64,000 bases of DNA from Notospermus geniculatus (Eukaryota > Nemertea > Pilidiophora > Heteronemertea > Lineidae). Below the pieces are notes generated by a model. That model saw nothing but the letters and a program-made list of their open reading frames with translations. It was not told the DNA's origin and searched no databases. Shown piece by piece: positions 10,081 to 22,376 of this stretch; within the stretch, counting starts at the first letter, position 1, and every line of letters starts with the position of its first letter. The DNA lies in the NCBI GenBank assembly GCA_002633025.1, contig NMRB01000004.1:454916-518915 (forward strand), in the 5' to 3' direction. The position numbers were made by a program, and so were the translations under genes.

Positions 10081-13000
10081 GGAGAAGCAGGTAAGGCTTG
10101 ATTGGAAGTGTCTCTCCAGAGTCGGATTTCGGGCAAGCGGCGCCCAGTCCTTCCTTATGCCGCAAAAGTATCGTTTTACCATGATTTTGAATGCCTCCAG
10201 CGTGGTCAACAACTCCTTGAATGCATTAGTAGTAGCGCCCCCTCCCTGTTTTCCCAATTCCTGGTTTCACATCTGCTCTCGCCAATTATAGCACCAACAA
10301 TTTTATTGAATTTTGTGTTTTGCAACCGATTGAGTCACTTATTCCTGGCCGAACCAGATAGATGTAAACAGGGTTCCTGCAGCCTGTGGAGCACCAAATT
10401 TAAGACCTTTTTAAGACTTTTTAAGACCAAGTATCGGGAAAATTTAAGACCTATTTTCTTCTAAATGAAGCCCCCCAACATCCCTGGAAGGGAAGAATGA
10501 CAGGGATCGACACGGGCAAGAAAGTGGGTAGGCTACCGGTACTTGGGCATGGGGGTCTCCTACTTGGGCGGGAGGGGGGTCTGGGGGCCCTCCCCCAGAA
10601 AAATTTTGATTTTAAGAAGCCCGGAGATGCGATTTCCTGACATCTCTTGCCAATTTTTTACAACTGCCTTGATATGAAATTTAAGACCTTTCCACAGAAA
10701 TTATCAAATTTAAGACTTTTTAAGGCCTTGAAAATGGAAGTGCCAAATTTAAGACTTTTTAAGACTTTTTAAGACCTTGCAGGAACCCTGTGTAAAGGAA
10801 AACGGATTTTCGGCGGGCTCTTAGTTTGCTTTGAAAATAATATTGGTGAATTCAGCTGGAGCCAAACGCCCGGAAGACCAATCCCTCTGTCATTTACAAC
10901 ATGCATATTCTAATCTACGTGCGACAGAAACCGAGGTACCCGCAGCCGTGAAAGCCAATTGCAAGTGGGTACGCAGAGACGATTACTCGAAGCCAAGGAC
11001 GGTCAGTCTATTCTCCAAGTCCTTCAAACCCTTCACCGAGCTCAGATGCAAGGAGGAATGCGGGAAGCGAGTGGTGTGCGGTTATGCCAACTTCAACAAC
11101 AGGACAAGGGAATGCCAATTGATACCCCGGCGGGCGTTCCATACAAGTTATCGAGCCGCGCAGGGAATATACGTCATGTGGGAAAAAGAATGCCCGATAG
11201 AACACAGTAAGTCAATCGTCTGCTTTGGTTTTTTAACTGTATTAGATTCGCAATAAATCGTCGTTACTTATGCTACTGTTACGTACAGGCACTAAGGACC
11301 AAAAATCCTGTCTGGTAACAAACAAGAAAGTCTTCATTGAACAAATAAACATGTATTGAAACAATAAACCTTCCATACAAAGCGGCAATCTACAGATTTA
11401 TTTCGTGATATTGAAAATCGTCACCCACATGTGCGAGGACGCGGGAGCCCAGTGTCGCTTTCGTTTCCAACCTCCGCGACAACCGCGAATAAAACCAAAG
11501 ACACCGAATGGTGAAGTGAACACGACGTCTGTCACAGCTACACACACCCTTCTTATGCAATGAACACAGTTCACGATTCAAATCGTGTTTTAACGGTACA
11601 AACTGTAGGCCTATGTGTCACTCTTTTCATCACGTTTGATAGAAGTCACATTTGCAGTGTGCATGAACCGTTGGAATGAAAGGTGAGGTGTAAAGTGCCC
11701 CGGTGTTCTCATAACTGACTGTTTCCCCTCATTGTATAGCTAGGCTAGACTGTGAAAAGAGGGCGACAGATTTCTTCTGTGTTCCCCTGTTGAAAAGGCA
11801 TAGTTTCTCTGGCTGTGTGTTGTATAAAAAGATTGAGATATTGGGAACACTAGAAAAGGTTACATCTAGAACGCGTTCAATGTATATTTCAGTATGGAAT
11901 CGCACAGATGATCCGTCTCAGATGGTAATGTGTCGCATGCTCCCCCCGAGCCCAACCCCCGAAAATCCATCTCCACGACTCTCTCCAAAATACGCCTACA
12001 AAGTGGCCAAATACCTCGACAAGGAAGAAGAGGCGTTCTGGTGGTGCCAGAGAGACGCGCTCTGCCAGGGGATCTACAAGAACAACACGGAAGGTGTCCA
12101 TGTCTTTCTCTATAAAGCTGTCGTTGACGAGGACGCAACCGGTGACATCAGCCAAGTCCGGGTAAAAGACTGCAATGTTCCGGGTAGGCTAAATTACCTT
12201 CTTTGTTAAGTTTATACAACCTGATGAGGCACTGAATGCTCACCGATGACGCCAAGTACGAATACAATGTACTAGTAGCCTTGGAATGACTCGAAAAGTT
12301 TGACTGTCCACCTTGCTATAGTCGTTCCTCCGGTATACATGTAGTGACGACATCAGATATCCAACATAGAGCACAAAGACCGACACACAAAATGGTACGA
12401 TACGTAAAAGTCGTCTCCGAAAAAAAGTCGTCGTGGGGTCGAAAATAGGGAGGTTCCGCAAGCGCCCGGTTAGGCCATACGGCGACGTTTATCTATTGTT
12501 TGGGTATACCCATGCACACAATAGATAAACGTCGTCATAGAGCCTAACCGGGCGCTTGCGAAACCTCCCTAATTGCGAAATTCGGAGACGACTTTTAAAT
12601 GTACCTATCGTATCGTAGTGATGACATCAATACAGAATAGGGACCTAATTCACAAAAACCTTGCTCTTGCTCTTTCCTGCTACTTCTGCACGGGAAATAG
12701 GAGATGGAAACCAGTCCACTTACAAATTTGCGTAGGATATGAATGTAGCCCCAGATCTGGTCCAGTGTTATCCACGCCGGATAAAGAAATAAGCTGCGGC
12801 AAGTGGCAAACATCCCATCATTGTATTTTGAGCAAAGCAGAAATGTGATGACAACTGAAATTTTTTCTTATTATTTTACAGCCTCTGGATGCTTATTCAC
12901 CGCCTACAATCGAAAGATTGTTACCGGGAGACCGCAGGGGAGACCGTATAAAACCATACGATACAAGAACTTCCGTGAGTGCTACACCATGTGTCTTCAG

Positions 13001-13162
13001 AACGATGGTGGCGACTGCTACGCCGCCACGGCCGAGGAGGATCGCTTCCGGTACGGAAGACGGGTGTGTAGACTGTACACCGCGGACAGCTACCAGGGAC
13101 TGGAAGATTTCAGGAAAATGTTTGACAATGCCAAGTCTTGGGTACGAAACGTGTGCCAGTAA
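10003..13162 (+). CDS. Secreted protein with three PAN/apple-like cysteine modules
   Basis: Four exons, 10003-10090, 10928-11206, 11893-12183 and 12882-13162, all GT-AG and all phase 1, join to a 312-residue protein. Residues 1-26 form a signal peptide (core VPLFAVALIFCSCLGIA). Exon 2 (residues 30-122) encodes a module beginning NCKWVRRDDYS with CKEEC, C, C and C following, the layout of PAN/apple domains. Exon 3 (123-219) has a divergent module with WWCQRDALC. Exon 4 (220-312) has GCLFTAYNRK, CYTMC, then three more cysteines and ends in VCQ. PAN modules usually bind proteins or sugars outside the cell. Uniform phase-1 exon borders fit growth by exon duplication. No transmembrane segment is seen. 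Intron 1 contains a 422-bp CAGGGTTCCTGC element and intron 3 a nested MITE. The exact family is not recognised; module 2 could belong to a different fold. Confidence 0.78.
10369..10790. mobile_element. hAT-like element in PAN-gene intron 1
   Basis: Ends CAGGGTTCCTGCA and TGCAGGAACCCTG, flanked by TGTAAA on both sides (a 6-bp duplication, where hAT would give 8). Near both ends there are runs of TTTAAGACTTTTTAAGACC-type subrepeats. No transposase. Confidence 0.75.
12350..12445 (-). mobile_element. Retroelement 3' tail fragment
   Basis: Reverse complement of the 49171-49250 region: TTCGGAGACGACTTT, GTGTGTCG and TTTGTGCTC blocks recur in order. A second, plus-strand arm (12572-12605) lies on the other side of the MITE. 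Confidence 0.55.
12446..12571. mobile_element. MITE with TA-GGGAGGTTCCGCAAGCG ends, in PAN-gene intron 3
   Basis: About 55-bp arms containing CGCCCGGTTAGGCC and AATAGATAAACGTCGTC, TA at both ends. It is inserted into a retroelement tail whose intact paralogue is at 49139-49190. Confidence 0.85.
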
Positions 13163-13818
13163 TGCCAGTATACAAGACGTAGAAAGACCACAGATTGAAA
13201 CTGCCAACCAACTTCTGCATGCACTTCGCTGTTTTGTTGGCGAAAGGCTACAATTTTTAATGTACTGCCTATGTCCCAGTTACCATGTATTTTTCTATCT
13301 CCAAATAGTGACAATGATATACAAAATTCATTTGTCTGTATAATGCAAGTATGATGATGGTATCAGTAGACCTCTAAAATCACGGGGCAGACTTCAATAT
13401 GGTGAACACTCCGCACATTTCCAGCCGATGTTCATGCAAGTACTTTACAATGTACTGCACAAGTACAGATGATTTTGACTGACTGACTGAGCACATTTAC
13501 GCAAATAGGCCTACATGTAATTAAGCCTATGCCGGAAATCAGATAATTGTACTGGTCACATTTACTGTTATTGGCACATTATAAAGTTCAAAAGCCTCCA
13601 GCGGGTAGAGAGCCTCTTCACCGTTTGTTTGTCCCTGACGACAAACATTGACTTCCGGCTTGGACCAAGGAAAACGGCAAACTGCGCGTGCGCGAATTAT
13701 CCATGGCAATGACCTAATTACGAAGTTTGATCTGATCTTGTTATTCGGTGACGTTCTTTTGGTTTTTGGGGCACTGCTGACTGAGTTCGAACTCCAAACT
13801 TTAGCCAATACTCACCAA

Positions 13819-14011
13819 TAGATATCCTGCGAAAGTCGGGCACGACAGGTCAGAAGGGTAAACAAACCTTGGGCCTAGTGCATTGTACAGACGGTAAGCA
13901 CAGGAGCCAACTGTACAAATGCACTAGGCCCCCCAAGGCCGAATTTGAGATGTTTACCCCTTCTGAGCTGTCATCCCGGGGCTGTCATGGCCGACTTTCG
14001 CAGGATGTCTA
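13819..14011. mobile_element. Foldback MITE, TAGATATCCTGCGAAAGTCG arms
   Basis: About 80-bp imperfect arms with GCCTAGTGCATTGTACA and inverse around a 25-base loop; lies between the PAN and vWA genes. Confidence 0.8.
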
Positions 14012-14820
14012 TTATCTTGTACATGCTGCACACTGTTTATGGATGTGAAATCAACATCCAGATCCAGAAACCGAAGTGATATTTGAGAGAAATCGTGTCG
14101 TAAATATTTGTAAACAAAGGGGCGCCATCTTTGTCGAAAGAGTCTATTGGCAAACTATATGTGGCGGTCAGCAGGAAGTAGTAGGACCACATCAGGCTGC
14201 TGAGAGAGACCATAGGCAAGATACCTTGCCAAAGTCAACCATGTTTAGATACTCAGAAAGGCAACAACGAACACTGAATACACAGTGAATGTACACCATT
14301 GATGTACAGTATTTTAAAAACATCGTGGACTTGGGCAGGGTATCAATTGTACTGAAGTCAAAATCAAGTCATCTTCTACATAATGTTGTAACCTTACCAG
14401 CCTTGAGAGTCCGTCTCCAAGATGTATCCTATTCCTGCAGTACGTGTACATGTAGTCTCTGGACAGGTCGAGATCTTAGTCCTTGTCTTGAAGCCTGCTG
14501 TCCCCGTGTCCGATAGAAAAGTGCTCTACCATCCAAAGGTCGTTCCCGGAGGTCCTATTGCCACAATCAGTGACATAACAATTGCGTACATGGTAGGCCT
14601 AGTAAGGGCATGAAAGGGACAACTGCCGGCCAGGAAATAGACCTACAAGGCCGCGGGAACTAAACGAATGGTCGATTGACTAACTGACAGGCTGCAAAAT
14701 ATACAGGGCTCCAACAATATAAATTGACCCAGTCTGTGTGAAGCACAAAAGATTTAGAATAAGAAGTGTGATGACACATTTCATTTCCGTGTGGTGGCCA
14801 CTGGAGTGGACAAAAATGTA

Positions 14821-14960
14821 GGCTGCGATTACATGGAGCTTCACGGAATATTACGGACACGCCCTTTCCCATTCACAAAAGCTTCACAAAAGGTTTGCGA
14901 TTGTGAAGCCATTGTTAGCCGGTGTGTCCGAAGACCGTATAGCTCTTTGTAATCGCACCC
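14821..14960. mobile_element. Foldback element, GGCTGCGATTACATGGAGCT arms
   Basis: Twenty-base terminal inverted repeats plus internal inverted matches (TTCACAAAAG, GGACACGCC/GGTGTGTCC). Confidence 0.7.
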
Positions 14961-15888
14961 TGAAGGTCTTTTTCGGTCACGTGATCTGTTTTTGCTGCTG
15001 ATATTGCTGTTATTGTGCCCACTTTCGATATACGTAGGGGCACTCCCTTTTCTCATGATAAAAAGTGGCATTGTCAATAAAATATTGGCCTTGAAAATAT
15101 GATATTGGTGTGTTGAATTACTTTATTTCTGGACTTCAGCTAGCTGTGTTACAAATGCAATGGTCGTTTCTGAGAGTCCGAAGGTACCGCGGTACGTAAG
15201 TTATGAGGGCTTCGTGATAAGGTCCCTGGCGTTCTGACCTCATTATTTCTTCTCACAATCACAGCTGCCACACTGATTTATGATGCGAGCTTCTTTTGTT
15301 TTCCCAACTCTCCGGAATTCTCGCCATAAAATTCTCTGCGACCTGCTGTTACACGTGATTTGCCGATAAAAAATTGAGGGATTGGATATAATTGGAAAAT
15401 GAAAACAGTATTATCGCCAGCAACATCTGTGTTTGGAAAACCTTTTAAACAAATATTATCAACACGATGCACATTGTCGGGCCTGTTCATTCAGTTGCGC
15501 TGTCGACATTTGGTTTCTATTGGAAAGTAATTTCTATCGTCACAACACAGGGGAAATATATTAACAGTATTACTGCTGCTACAAAAATGCACTGCAGAAT
15601 CAATCAGGTAAATTGATTGTTCTGAAGAATGCTCTCACCCTTCATTCCACCATTGGAAGTTCTGTTCGATTCTTTTGACAATGGCTGCTGCTTTCTGATC
15701 TAAGACTGTAACCCCGTCCGACTGTAACCCCGTCCGATCAACGTTTACCAACCGGTACTGCTGGACTAGATATGAAATAACACACAGTCACTGTGCCATC
15801 TGAAGGAGTTCGCCTTAAAACAGGATTCCAGTGCAAAATTCATTTTTTGACACGGTATGTGGTACCATGATCATACTTACCAGACACT

Positions 15889-18800
15889 ATGCCTATAGCA
15901 ACTAGGATGTGCATCATCATTGTGTTTTTCCTGCTTACGTCCACTATAAGACTACAAGCAAAAGTTTTCCACAGCGAGGACGTGAAGAAAGTGCAAGATG
16001 CAAGTCAACAAGCTACTACCGGTAAGTAATGGTGAATTTCCCGAGGTCAAGGAACATGTACATTCCGACCGCGACTTGAACTTTAAATTGATGTAAAGGA
16101 AATCAACGATGTCGAAATGAAATGAAAGGATACATGTATATGGATACATTTGAATACATTACCTAAGTACCTTAATTTGAGCAAAAATATTCTCAAAGTT
16201 CAAACCGAAAGTTCACGTACATACAGAACATGTAAAACGACAAAGTCGAAGTCGGATTTCACGTAAAAGAATAAAGACAAGATCAGGCGTTTGTCATTCT
16301 CCTGCCGTAACTCGAAAGTCGAAGTCGTGATAGGTGTCTTCCCGATACCTCACCGATGACCTCAAAGTTCTTCTTCGTTCGTAAAGATGGCGAAGGAGGA
16401 GGATTCCCAAACTCCTCCGCAATGCCGTGTCGTTAGGCATTTTGTGATGCTCCACTTCAGTATTACATGTATAAACCGTCTGACCTCTGCTTAGGAGACT
16501 GGATGGTTCCGTCAAGATGAACAGAAAACTTCACGCACCTTCTTGATAAGGCATAGGCTAACTGGTTTACCCTGCAAAGATTTCCGATTTCATATTATCG
16601 CTGACTATATAGCTGTTATAGCGATATCATCATCACAAAGTAATATGAATGATTGAGAAGCATTTAACTCATCTGCCCCCAGGTTTGAGCAGACGGCATC
16701 TTCTGCACTGTAAAACCAATGGGCTCGAGAGACGCATGATTTTGTCCACTACCTGGACACGTGGGTTTGAGATGAGAATGGGTCCATGGTACCCAGAATA
16801 TTTGTTCTTCGAGCCTGAAACGAGGAGGTCCTTAGGTTCCAGTAACCCATAATGACCAGTTTCACAGGTCACTTTGGCCCATCTACTATTGCTGCTCATG
16901 GGTGCCAACACCCCACGGTAGCATTCGTAGATGGGCCAAAGTGACCTATGAAACTCTCATCATGGGTTACTGGAACCTATACACCTGTCCGTTTCAGGCT
17001 CGAAGAACAAATATTCTGGGCACCATGGACCCATTCTCCATTGAACACATTTCAAACTCATGTGTCCAGGTAGTGGACCAAATCATGGGTCTCTCGAGCC
17101 CATTCGTTTTTACAGTGTGTTGAAGTTCTAAAAGCCTTGGAAATGAATTGGAAAAAGTTTGAAGAAACATTCATCAGATGGTTCACAGGAACAATTCTTC
17201 TTCAAATATTTGTCAATCAATACCACAGGATGTGAGAAAGCTTTGACAGAAAAAGTCGTCTGCTGGACTCTGGGGACAGGACTTTTCGGGTACACAACTG
17301 CTGAGTCCAGGTTTCCCTCGCTTATCAAAATCTCTTTAACGATAGAAAATACCATTTAGACTCAGTTGCATACTTCACCACCAATTCCTGTCGTTGTGAG
17401 GCAAAACGCGTTTTATGTATCATCCTAATTTGACTTTCAGAATGTCACAATGAACCCGCGGATATCGTTTTCTTGGTGGATGAATCTGGCAGTGTTGGAA
17501 CAAAACATTTCCACGATATCATGAACTTCATTAAATCTCTCGTAGAAAAGTTTGATATTGGCCCCAAGGCTGTTCAAGTGGGAGTCGTCAAATTCAGCAA
17601 GGAGGTCACCGAGGTGTTCCCTCTTAATTCCCATCACGTTAAGGACTCCCTAGCGAACGATATAGCCAATATACCGTACAGGCCAGGCCGGGCTACCATG
17701 ACAGATAAAGCGTTAGAGTTTCTACGACAGAGGCAAGTAGTCTATGGGCAGTTATATCCTGAAATAATGATGTTACCAGGCAAATAAAGACGTTGTAAGT
17801 CATGCTGTCTAGTCGGTTACGATGTGATCTCGAGTCGTTGCCGAGAATGACGTTGGGTGGCGCTCAGTGCAGTGTCGTAAAAATGAATGGAGTCGGAGAT
17901 GCTATTTAGAACCCTGAAATAACTAACCTACCTTCTTTTACATCTCAGAAGTCTGGTTCCTTCACGCGGGGAACGCCCTGGTGTCCCTGGAATGGGCATC
18001 CTCATCACGGACGGGAAATCGTGGTACACATCACGGACGGTACAACAGGCTCAAATGGCGAAGAAAGCTGGCATCATCCTCGTTGCAATTGGAATTGGGC
18101 GGAAGGTCAATGAAAAAGAACTGAATAACATAGCTTCGGAACCGATTGAAGATAATGTAATGCTAGTCAAAGATATGGCTACGCTGCGAAAAATCTCGGA
18201 ATATATTGCTAACATGACTTGCAAAGGTATGAATCGTTGGTATCTTTGATACCGTACATGCATTCACCTCCAAGTTTCCTTTCGACTGTATTTCATCGGC
18301 GGGTTTGCGCCGGAGGTGGGCCTATCTCGGTAGATCTGTGGGTAATAACCGAGCAGGCCTAAAAGTACAGTAGGAGCTGTCAGTGAGTTGACCAATAGGT
18401 GTCACTACGGCCCAATTCAATGCCTGGCGGGCCCATTCATTCTTGATCGAGCACCAATCACGTGGATTTTCCTGTGTATTGGTCCGCTAGCACTTTGCTG
18501 CCATCTTTTGGCAATACACGCGGCTGACTGCTCCTATTCAATGCCTGGCGGGCCCATTCATGGTTGACTGAGCACCAATCAGGAGAATTTTCTTTTGTAT
18601 CGGTGTGCTAGAATTTTGCTGCCATCTTTTGGCGATAAGCGCGGCTGACTGCTCCTATTACGTATCTAAATTTCAGATATCAAGGAAGCAAATTCGGAAC
18701 ACCACGTCCCAGTGAATACAACGACCGCCGGGCAAACGAACGCCACTTCGCCAAACACACGAGAATCTCCATCCTCGAAGAACGGTCACTGGTATTCCAA

Positions 18801-18933
18801 CTTGCCCTTCCATCCAGCCTACATCGCTGTCATCATCATAGGGATTGGTGGTCTTATCATGCTCACCTGTTGTATTGTGGCGTTGTGCTGCAAGAAAAAG
18901 CCAGATGATAAGAAGCCTCTTCTAGATTCCTAA
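15889..18933 (+). CDS. Type I membrane protein with a von Willebrand factor A domain
   Basis: Exons 15889-16021, 17441-17732, 17949-18226 and 18677-18933 join to 319 residues. A signal peptide (MPIATRMCIIIVFFLLTSTI...) is followed by a vWA domain at about 46-233. It starts ADIVFLVDESGSVG; metal-binding MIDAS residues are D58, S60, S62, T130 and D163 (LITDGKS). C46 and C233 flank the domain and probably pair. A Ser/Thr-rich stalk with NxT sites follows. A single membrane helix spans about 282-306 (AYIAVIIIGIGGLIML...), then a 13-residue cytoplasmic tail ending LLDS. Intron 2 reads AG/GCAAGT at its donor: only this GC donor at 17733 keeps the frame with the acceptor at 17948. Such proteins bind matrix or other ligands; the ligand is unknown. 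Introns 1 and 3 carry a 412-bp palindrome and a tandem repeat. Confidence 0.85.
16706..17117. mobile_element. Long palindrome in vWA-gene intron 1
   Basis: Two arms of about 190 bp, CACTGTAAAACCAATGGGCT inward and the inverse ending ACAGTG at 17117, around a 30-base centre. ORFs on either strand here are mirror shadows. Confidence 0.85.
17733..17948 (+). other. GC-AG intron in the vWA gene
   Basis: The donor context is CAGAG/GCAAGT, the known strong consensus for U2-type GC donors; the acceptor is TTTTACATCTCAG. The nearby GTAGTC donor, five bases on, would leave the wrong phase. Joining at GC gives LRQRSLVPSRGERPGVPGMG, which reads through into the conserved LITDG strand. Confidence 0.72.
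18415..18655. repeat. Two tandem 120-bp units in vWA-gene intron 3
   Basis: Units at 18415-18535 and 18536-18655, each starting ATTCAATGCCTGGCGGGCCC and ending GCGGCTGACTGCTCCT. A single inverted copy occurs at 56905-57063. Confidence 0.85.
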
Positions 18934-19187
18934 GAGGATTAACGATGTCCTTCATGGCGAACTTTAAAAGTTGATACCACCACCGCATCGATTTTGCAAA
19001 CATTTCATGTCAGAGGCCTACGATGTAGGCCTGCAGTCATGTACACAGTCATAGTACACACCTACACAGATCTTCAAGTGGCATTATACTAGTACATGTA
19101 CTTTTTTCGCAAGTGGTGTAACGTGAACGTGATACTCGGCAGCGTACCGGTATTCCAAACCCCAAATATCTTACCTTTATTTAAAGA

Positions 19188-19193
19188 AATAAA
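19188..19193 (+). promoter_or_regulatory. Polyadenylation signal (AATAAA) for the vWA gene
   Basis: AATAAA occurs about 255 bases after the stop at 18933, with no other gene between. Position and hexamer fit a 3' end; not verified by transcripts. Confidence 0.5.
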
Positions 19194-19439
19194 AGCAAAA
19201 TTCGCCTGAAGTGGTTCAAAATAATCGTTGACTGAGTTTTCATTCAGAAATCTTTGACTTGACGGTACATAATTGACGACGAACGCCTCGGGTCCTTCAA
19301 GGACTCAAGAAACCCATCAAGATCGAGGAAAGATTGAGGCGGTGTATTAGACGCACCTGCCCAGCTGACAAAGCCGTCATGTAACGTCAAGATTTATAAT
19401 CGCGGCGAAGAGAAAAACTTTTCAAACGCTGGGAAATGG

Positions 19440-19570
19440 CCGCCGAACACGATCAAATTTTGCATCCAATTTTTTAGAAACTCGATTCAGGGCCTAGGGC
19501 TTCACTGTGTAAAATGTCAGCCGTCATTGAGCATATTCAAAAAAATTGATGAAAAATAATTTGACCGTGC
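19440..19570. mobile_element. Diverged foldback element, CATCCAATTTTTTAGAAA arms
   Basis: Weak inverted arms and a centre with TTGAGCATATTCA that resembles the 56595-56739 element. Confidence 0.45.
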
Positions 19571-19618
19571 ACGGCGGCCGTTCGTCAGAAAACAGCCACG
19601 TTTTCAGTGCTTTCCAGA

Positions 19619-19730
19619 GCCCATATTCAGAAAACTACTTAAGTCTAAGTGTGACACTTATCCTTTGTTCAACACAAAAAACACATGTATAAGTGTCACA
19701 CTTTACTTACGTAGTTTCATGAATATGGGC
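19619..19730. mobile_element. Foldback MITE, GCCCATATTCAGAAAACTAC arms
   Basis: Arms of about 48 bp including GTGACACTTAT and inverse, short loop; just beyond the vWA gene. Confidence 0.8.
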
Positions 19731-21459
19731 CCTGAATAACACGAGTTCATATCGAGTAAATTGCCTTGTTGGAAATTGCCTTTTCTGTTGAGGTACAAAA
19801 ACACAAAATGAAAGAAAAAGAATAGTTGTGCTTATGTAAACATATACATGTATTAGCTTGACAATATAACCGAGTTATATTTTCTCTATAAAATGTAAGG
19901 CGAATAAGTTTAAACAATAATTACAACCAACGATATATTAAAATATTATTTTCAGTATTACATAATATATACATGATGTACTGTCTATGTACTTGTCATC
20001 TGTATGACAAGAGTCGCCAGCAGACAAGCAGGAAAGTTGTGACCAGGTTCGGGAACTAACCTTTCGTTCCAATCACGCCATTGCTCAGCAACATTTTGCC
20101 AAAGCCGTGGGGATAAACAGAATTCGTGCCGATGGCGATTTGTCAACATTGATCAGGTCCCACGAATCAAATCCCAAATTTACAGGTGAAAGCAACGAGT
20201 GCAGAATAATGAATTTGTCATTCAAATACCACTGGGTACCATCTGGAACTGAGCAATCTCAGTTCAGAGACCCAGGGGTAATTATTTCCAGAGAACTTCA
20301 CGATTGACACGAGAGAAAGGGGGGGGGGGAGTTATTGATACTTTTGGGTCCAGCGTCCAATTGTTGCCAGAATTGATCACATGCCACAAGAGGTTCTTAA
20401 TCAATAGAAAATCAACTGGATGTATCCAAGCGTTGATGGTTCAGACAAATAATTCATATGCTACCGACACTTCCTCCATGGCTATCCAAGGCTGTAAAAG
20501 GCACCATTCATTTTCACTAGTCAGCGTAATGAATGCACTTGACATGTCCCTATACAACCTGACCAAAGGGACACATTGATATTGAAGACTAACTTAATTG
20601 CCAATTGCATACCTTCCATTAGATACTTGCGCTTTTGAATAACGATTGACTGATAGGTGCACTGACCCTAAATGCTGGGCTGTTTGATCAATCCAAGCGA
20701 AATGTTATTAATCCAATGAATGTGCCTTGATTTATATGCGTGTGGCCACTCACGCGCCAACTTTCCCTCCTCGTGATGAAAGAGTCCAACGATCTGAGTG
20801 CAACAATTAAGTTAACAATGTCGTCCCGTGGAAGATATTTGTCTTGTGTACACAGGCAAAATGTAATTTCACCCATCTCTCAAGGACAGTAAATACATAA
20901 AACTAGTCAAGGCCTTCTTAAGAGCAAACGAGGATGTGAGTTTTCGGAAGCTTTAAACCCACATGAAGTAACCTTCGGGAATTTTTAGAGGCAACTGTTT
21001 TCTTTTGCCCAAGAATAAACAGTTCAGTCCTTGGAAGTGCCAAATGGCCATGCGAAACAAAAATAGCATCTTTGACAACGTGCACTGACAACTGCACGAA
21101 CTATCTGAAAAGGAATGACCACTGCACAAAGAGGAAGCGACAGAAGATATTCGCGTTGTTCGTTCTGACGATGGTACAATTACAGATCCCTCTGATCTAT
21201 CTGAGTAATTAAGAAAAGGCCAACAGGTTATCTGTCATGATCGGATGCTGAAGTCCGGATGCTGTGGCACTTTGATTCCTCTGAGAGATTTGCTTTGTCA
21301 TGTTTTTATGGCTGCCTCCTGCAAGCACAACTTTATGTTTCGATGACGTGATTTAAAATAAAGACCGTGATGCTAAGTCAAACTACCAGTAGAAGGCAAA
21401 ATAATGCATTTTTGCATTGCTGTCCTATACTGACGTATATTTCGACAGTTAACACGATC

Positions 21460-21628
21460 TTTAAAGGGCGGCGCACACGAGCGACTAAATCTGGGCGACC
21501 GCCGACGAGACTGGTGGTGCGACTAGACATCAGCCAATCAGAAGCGCCAAATCTTGTCGCTTTGGCGGTCGGAAGCCAAGTCGGCCGACAAATCGGTCAA
21601 AATAGTCGCTCGTGTGCGCCGCCCTTTA
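21460..21628. mobile_element. Foldback MITE, AAAGGGCGGCGCACACGAGC arms
   Basis: Arms of about 30 bp and internal inverted GGCGACCGCC/GGCGGTCG; repeated at 23678-23846 in duplication copy 2. Confidence 0.85.
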
Positions 21629-22376
21629 GGTCGTACGCTCGTACGTTCACGAAAGCTACACTAGCCGTCGATTCGTTATGTGAGTCAAATACGAGTTGGA
21701 AAAACTGTTGTGAGCAACAGTTGGATAATGAAAACAAACTGTTATGGTCACATTTGAACATTAGTCAGATTATTCCAAATGGAAGCATGCCACTTTCACG
21801 TGACTTTCTCAACTCCTGTTTGCACAAAACTACGAATCGACGGCTAGGGTACGTATAGCTCTCATGAACGTTTGACTTTAAGGTAGTACTATGGTATTAA
21901 AGAAATCTATTTCTAACAGCTAACGGCCAATAATCTGTTGTTGCCGTCAAGTCCTTGTATTGGGTTTCAAAGCGACTAATCCGTTCGTTGAAAGGCTTTC
22001 AGATGAGCCTTTCCTTGAGACGCATCACTGAAAAAGACCATCGCCAACGGCTACTTCGATTAAGAAGCTCTCATCGAGTGAGGTCACAATAACAACGATG
22101 CTTCTACATGTAGCTGATGTTAGTAATTATCCTGTAAACATCCCTGATAGGTAAATGCAATAGCCCTGACAGAAGGTATGGAAACATCAACAGCCATTAG
22201 CCGTACACATCCGTCCACCAGAATAGTATTTGCCTAATTTTCGAACGTTTCAGCAACGTTATCTTGCTTCGTTAGGCGCTGGTGTTGGCTAAGTACCGCA
22301 TTATTAGCTGAATATCATATCGATTCGTCAAGGATTGTCCTTCAAGTCAACTAACAAATGGCGTTGCTGACAACAA

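Larger units (their letters stand above)
19194..21457. other. No gene seen
   Basis: Apart from the two foldback elements above, only short stop-rich frames and a G-run near 20325. No exon with splice sites or protein-like composition was found. Confidence 0.6.

Noticed and set aside
17992-18249. Independent gene starting at the methionine at 17992
   Set aside because: It is the internal part of vWA exon 3; LITDGK is the third MIDAS motif and needs the upstream exon.
21367-21858. 163-codon open frame, repeated as 114 codons at 23732-24076
   Set aside because: It crosses the arms of two foldback elements, is duplicated with the 2-kb repeat, and has no protein-like features.
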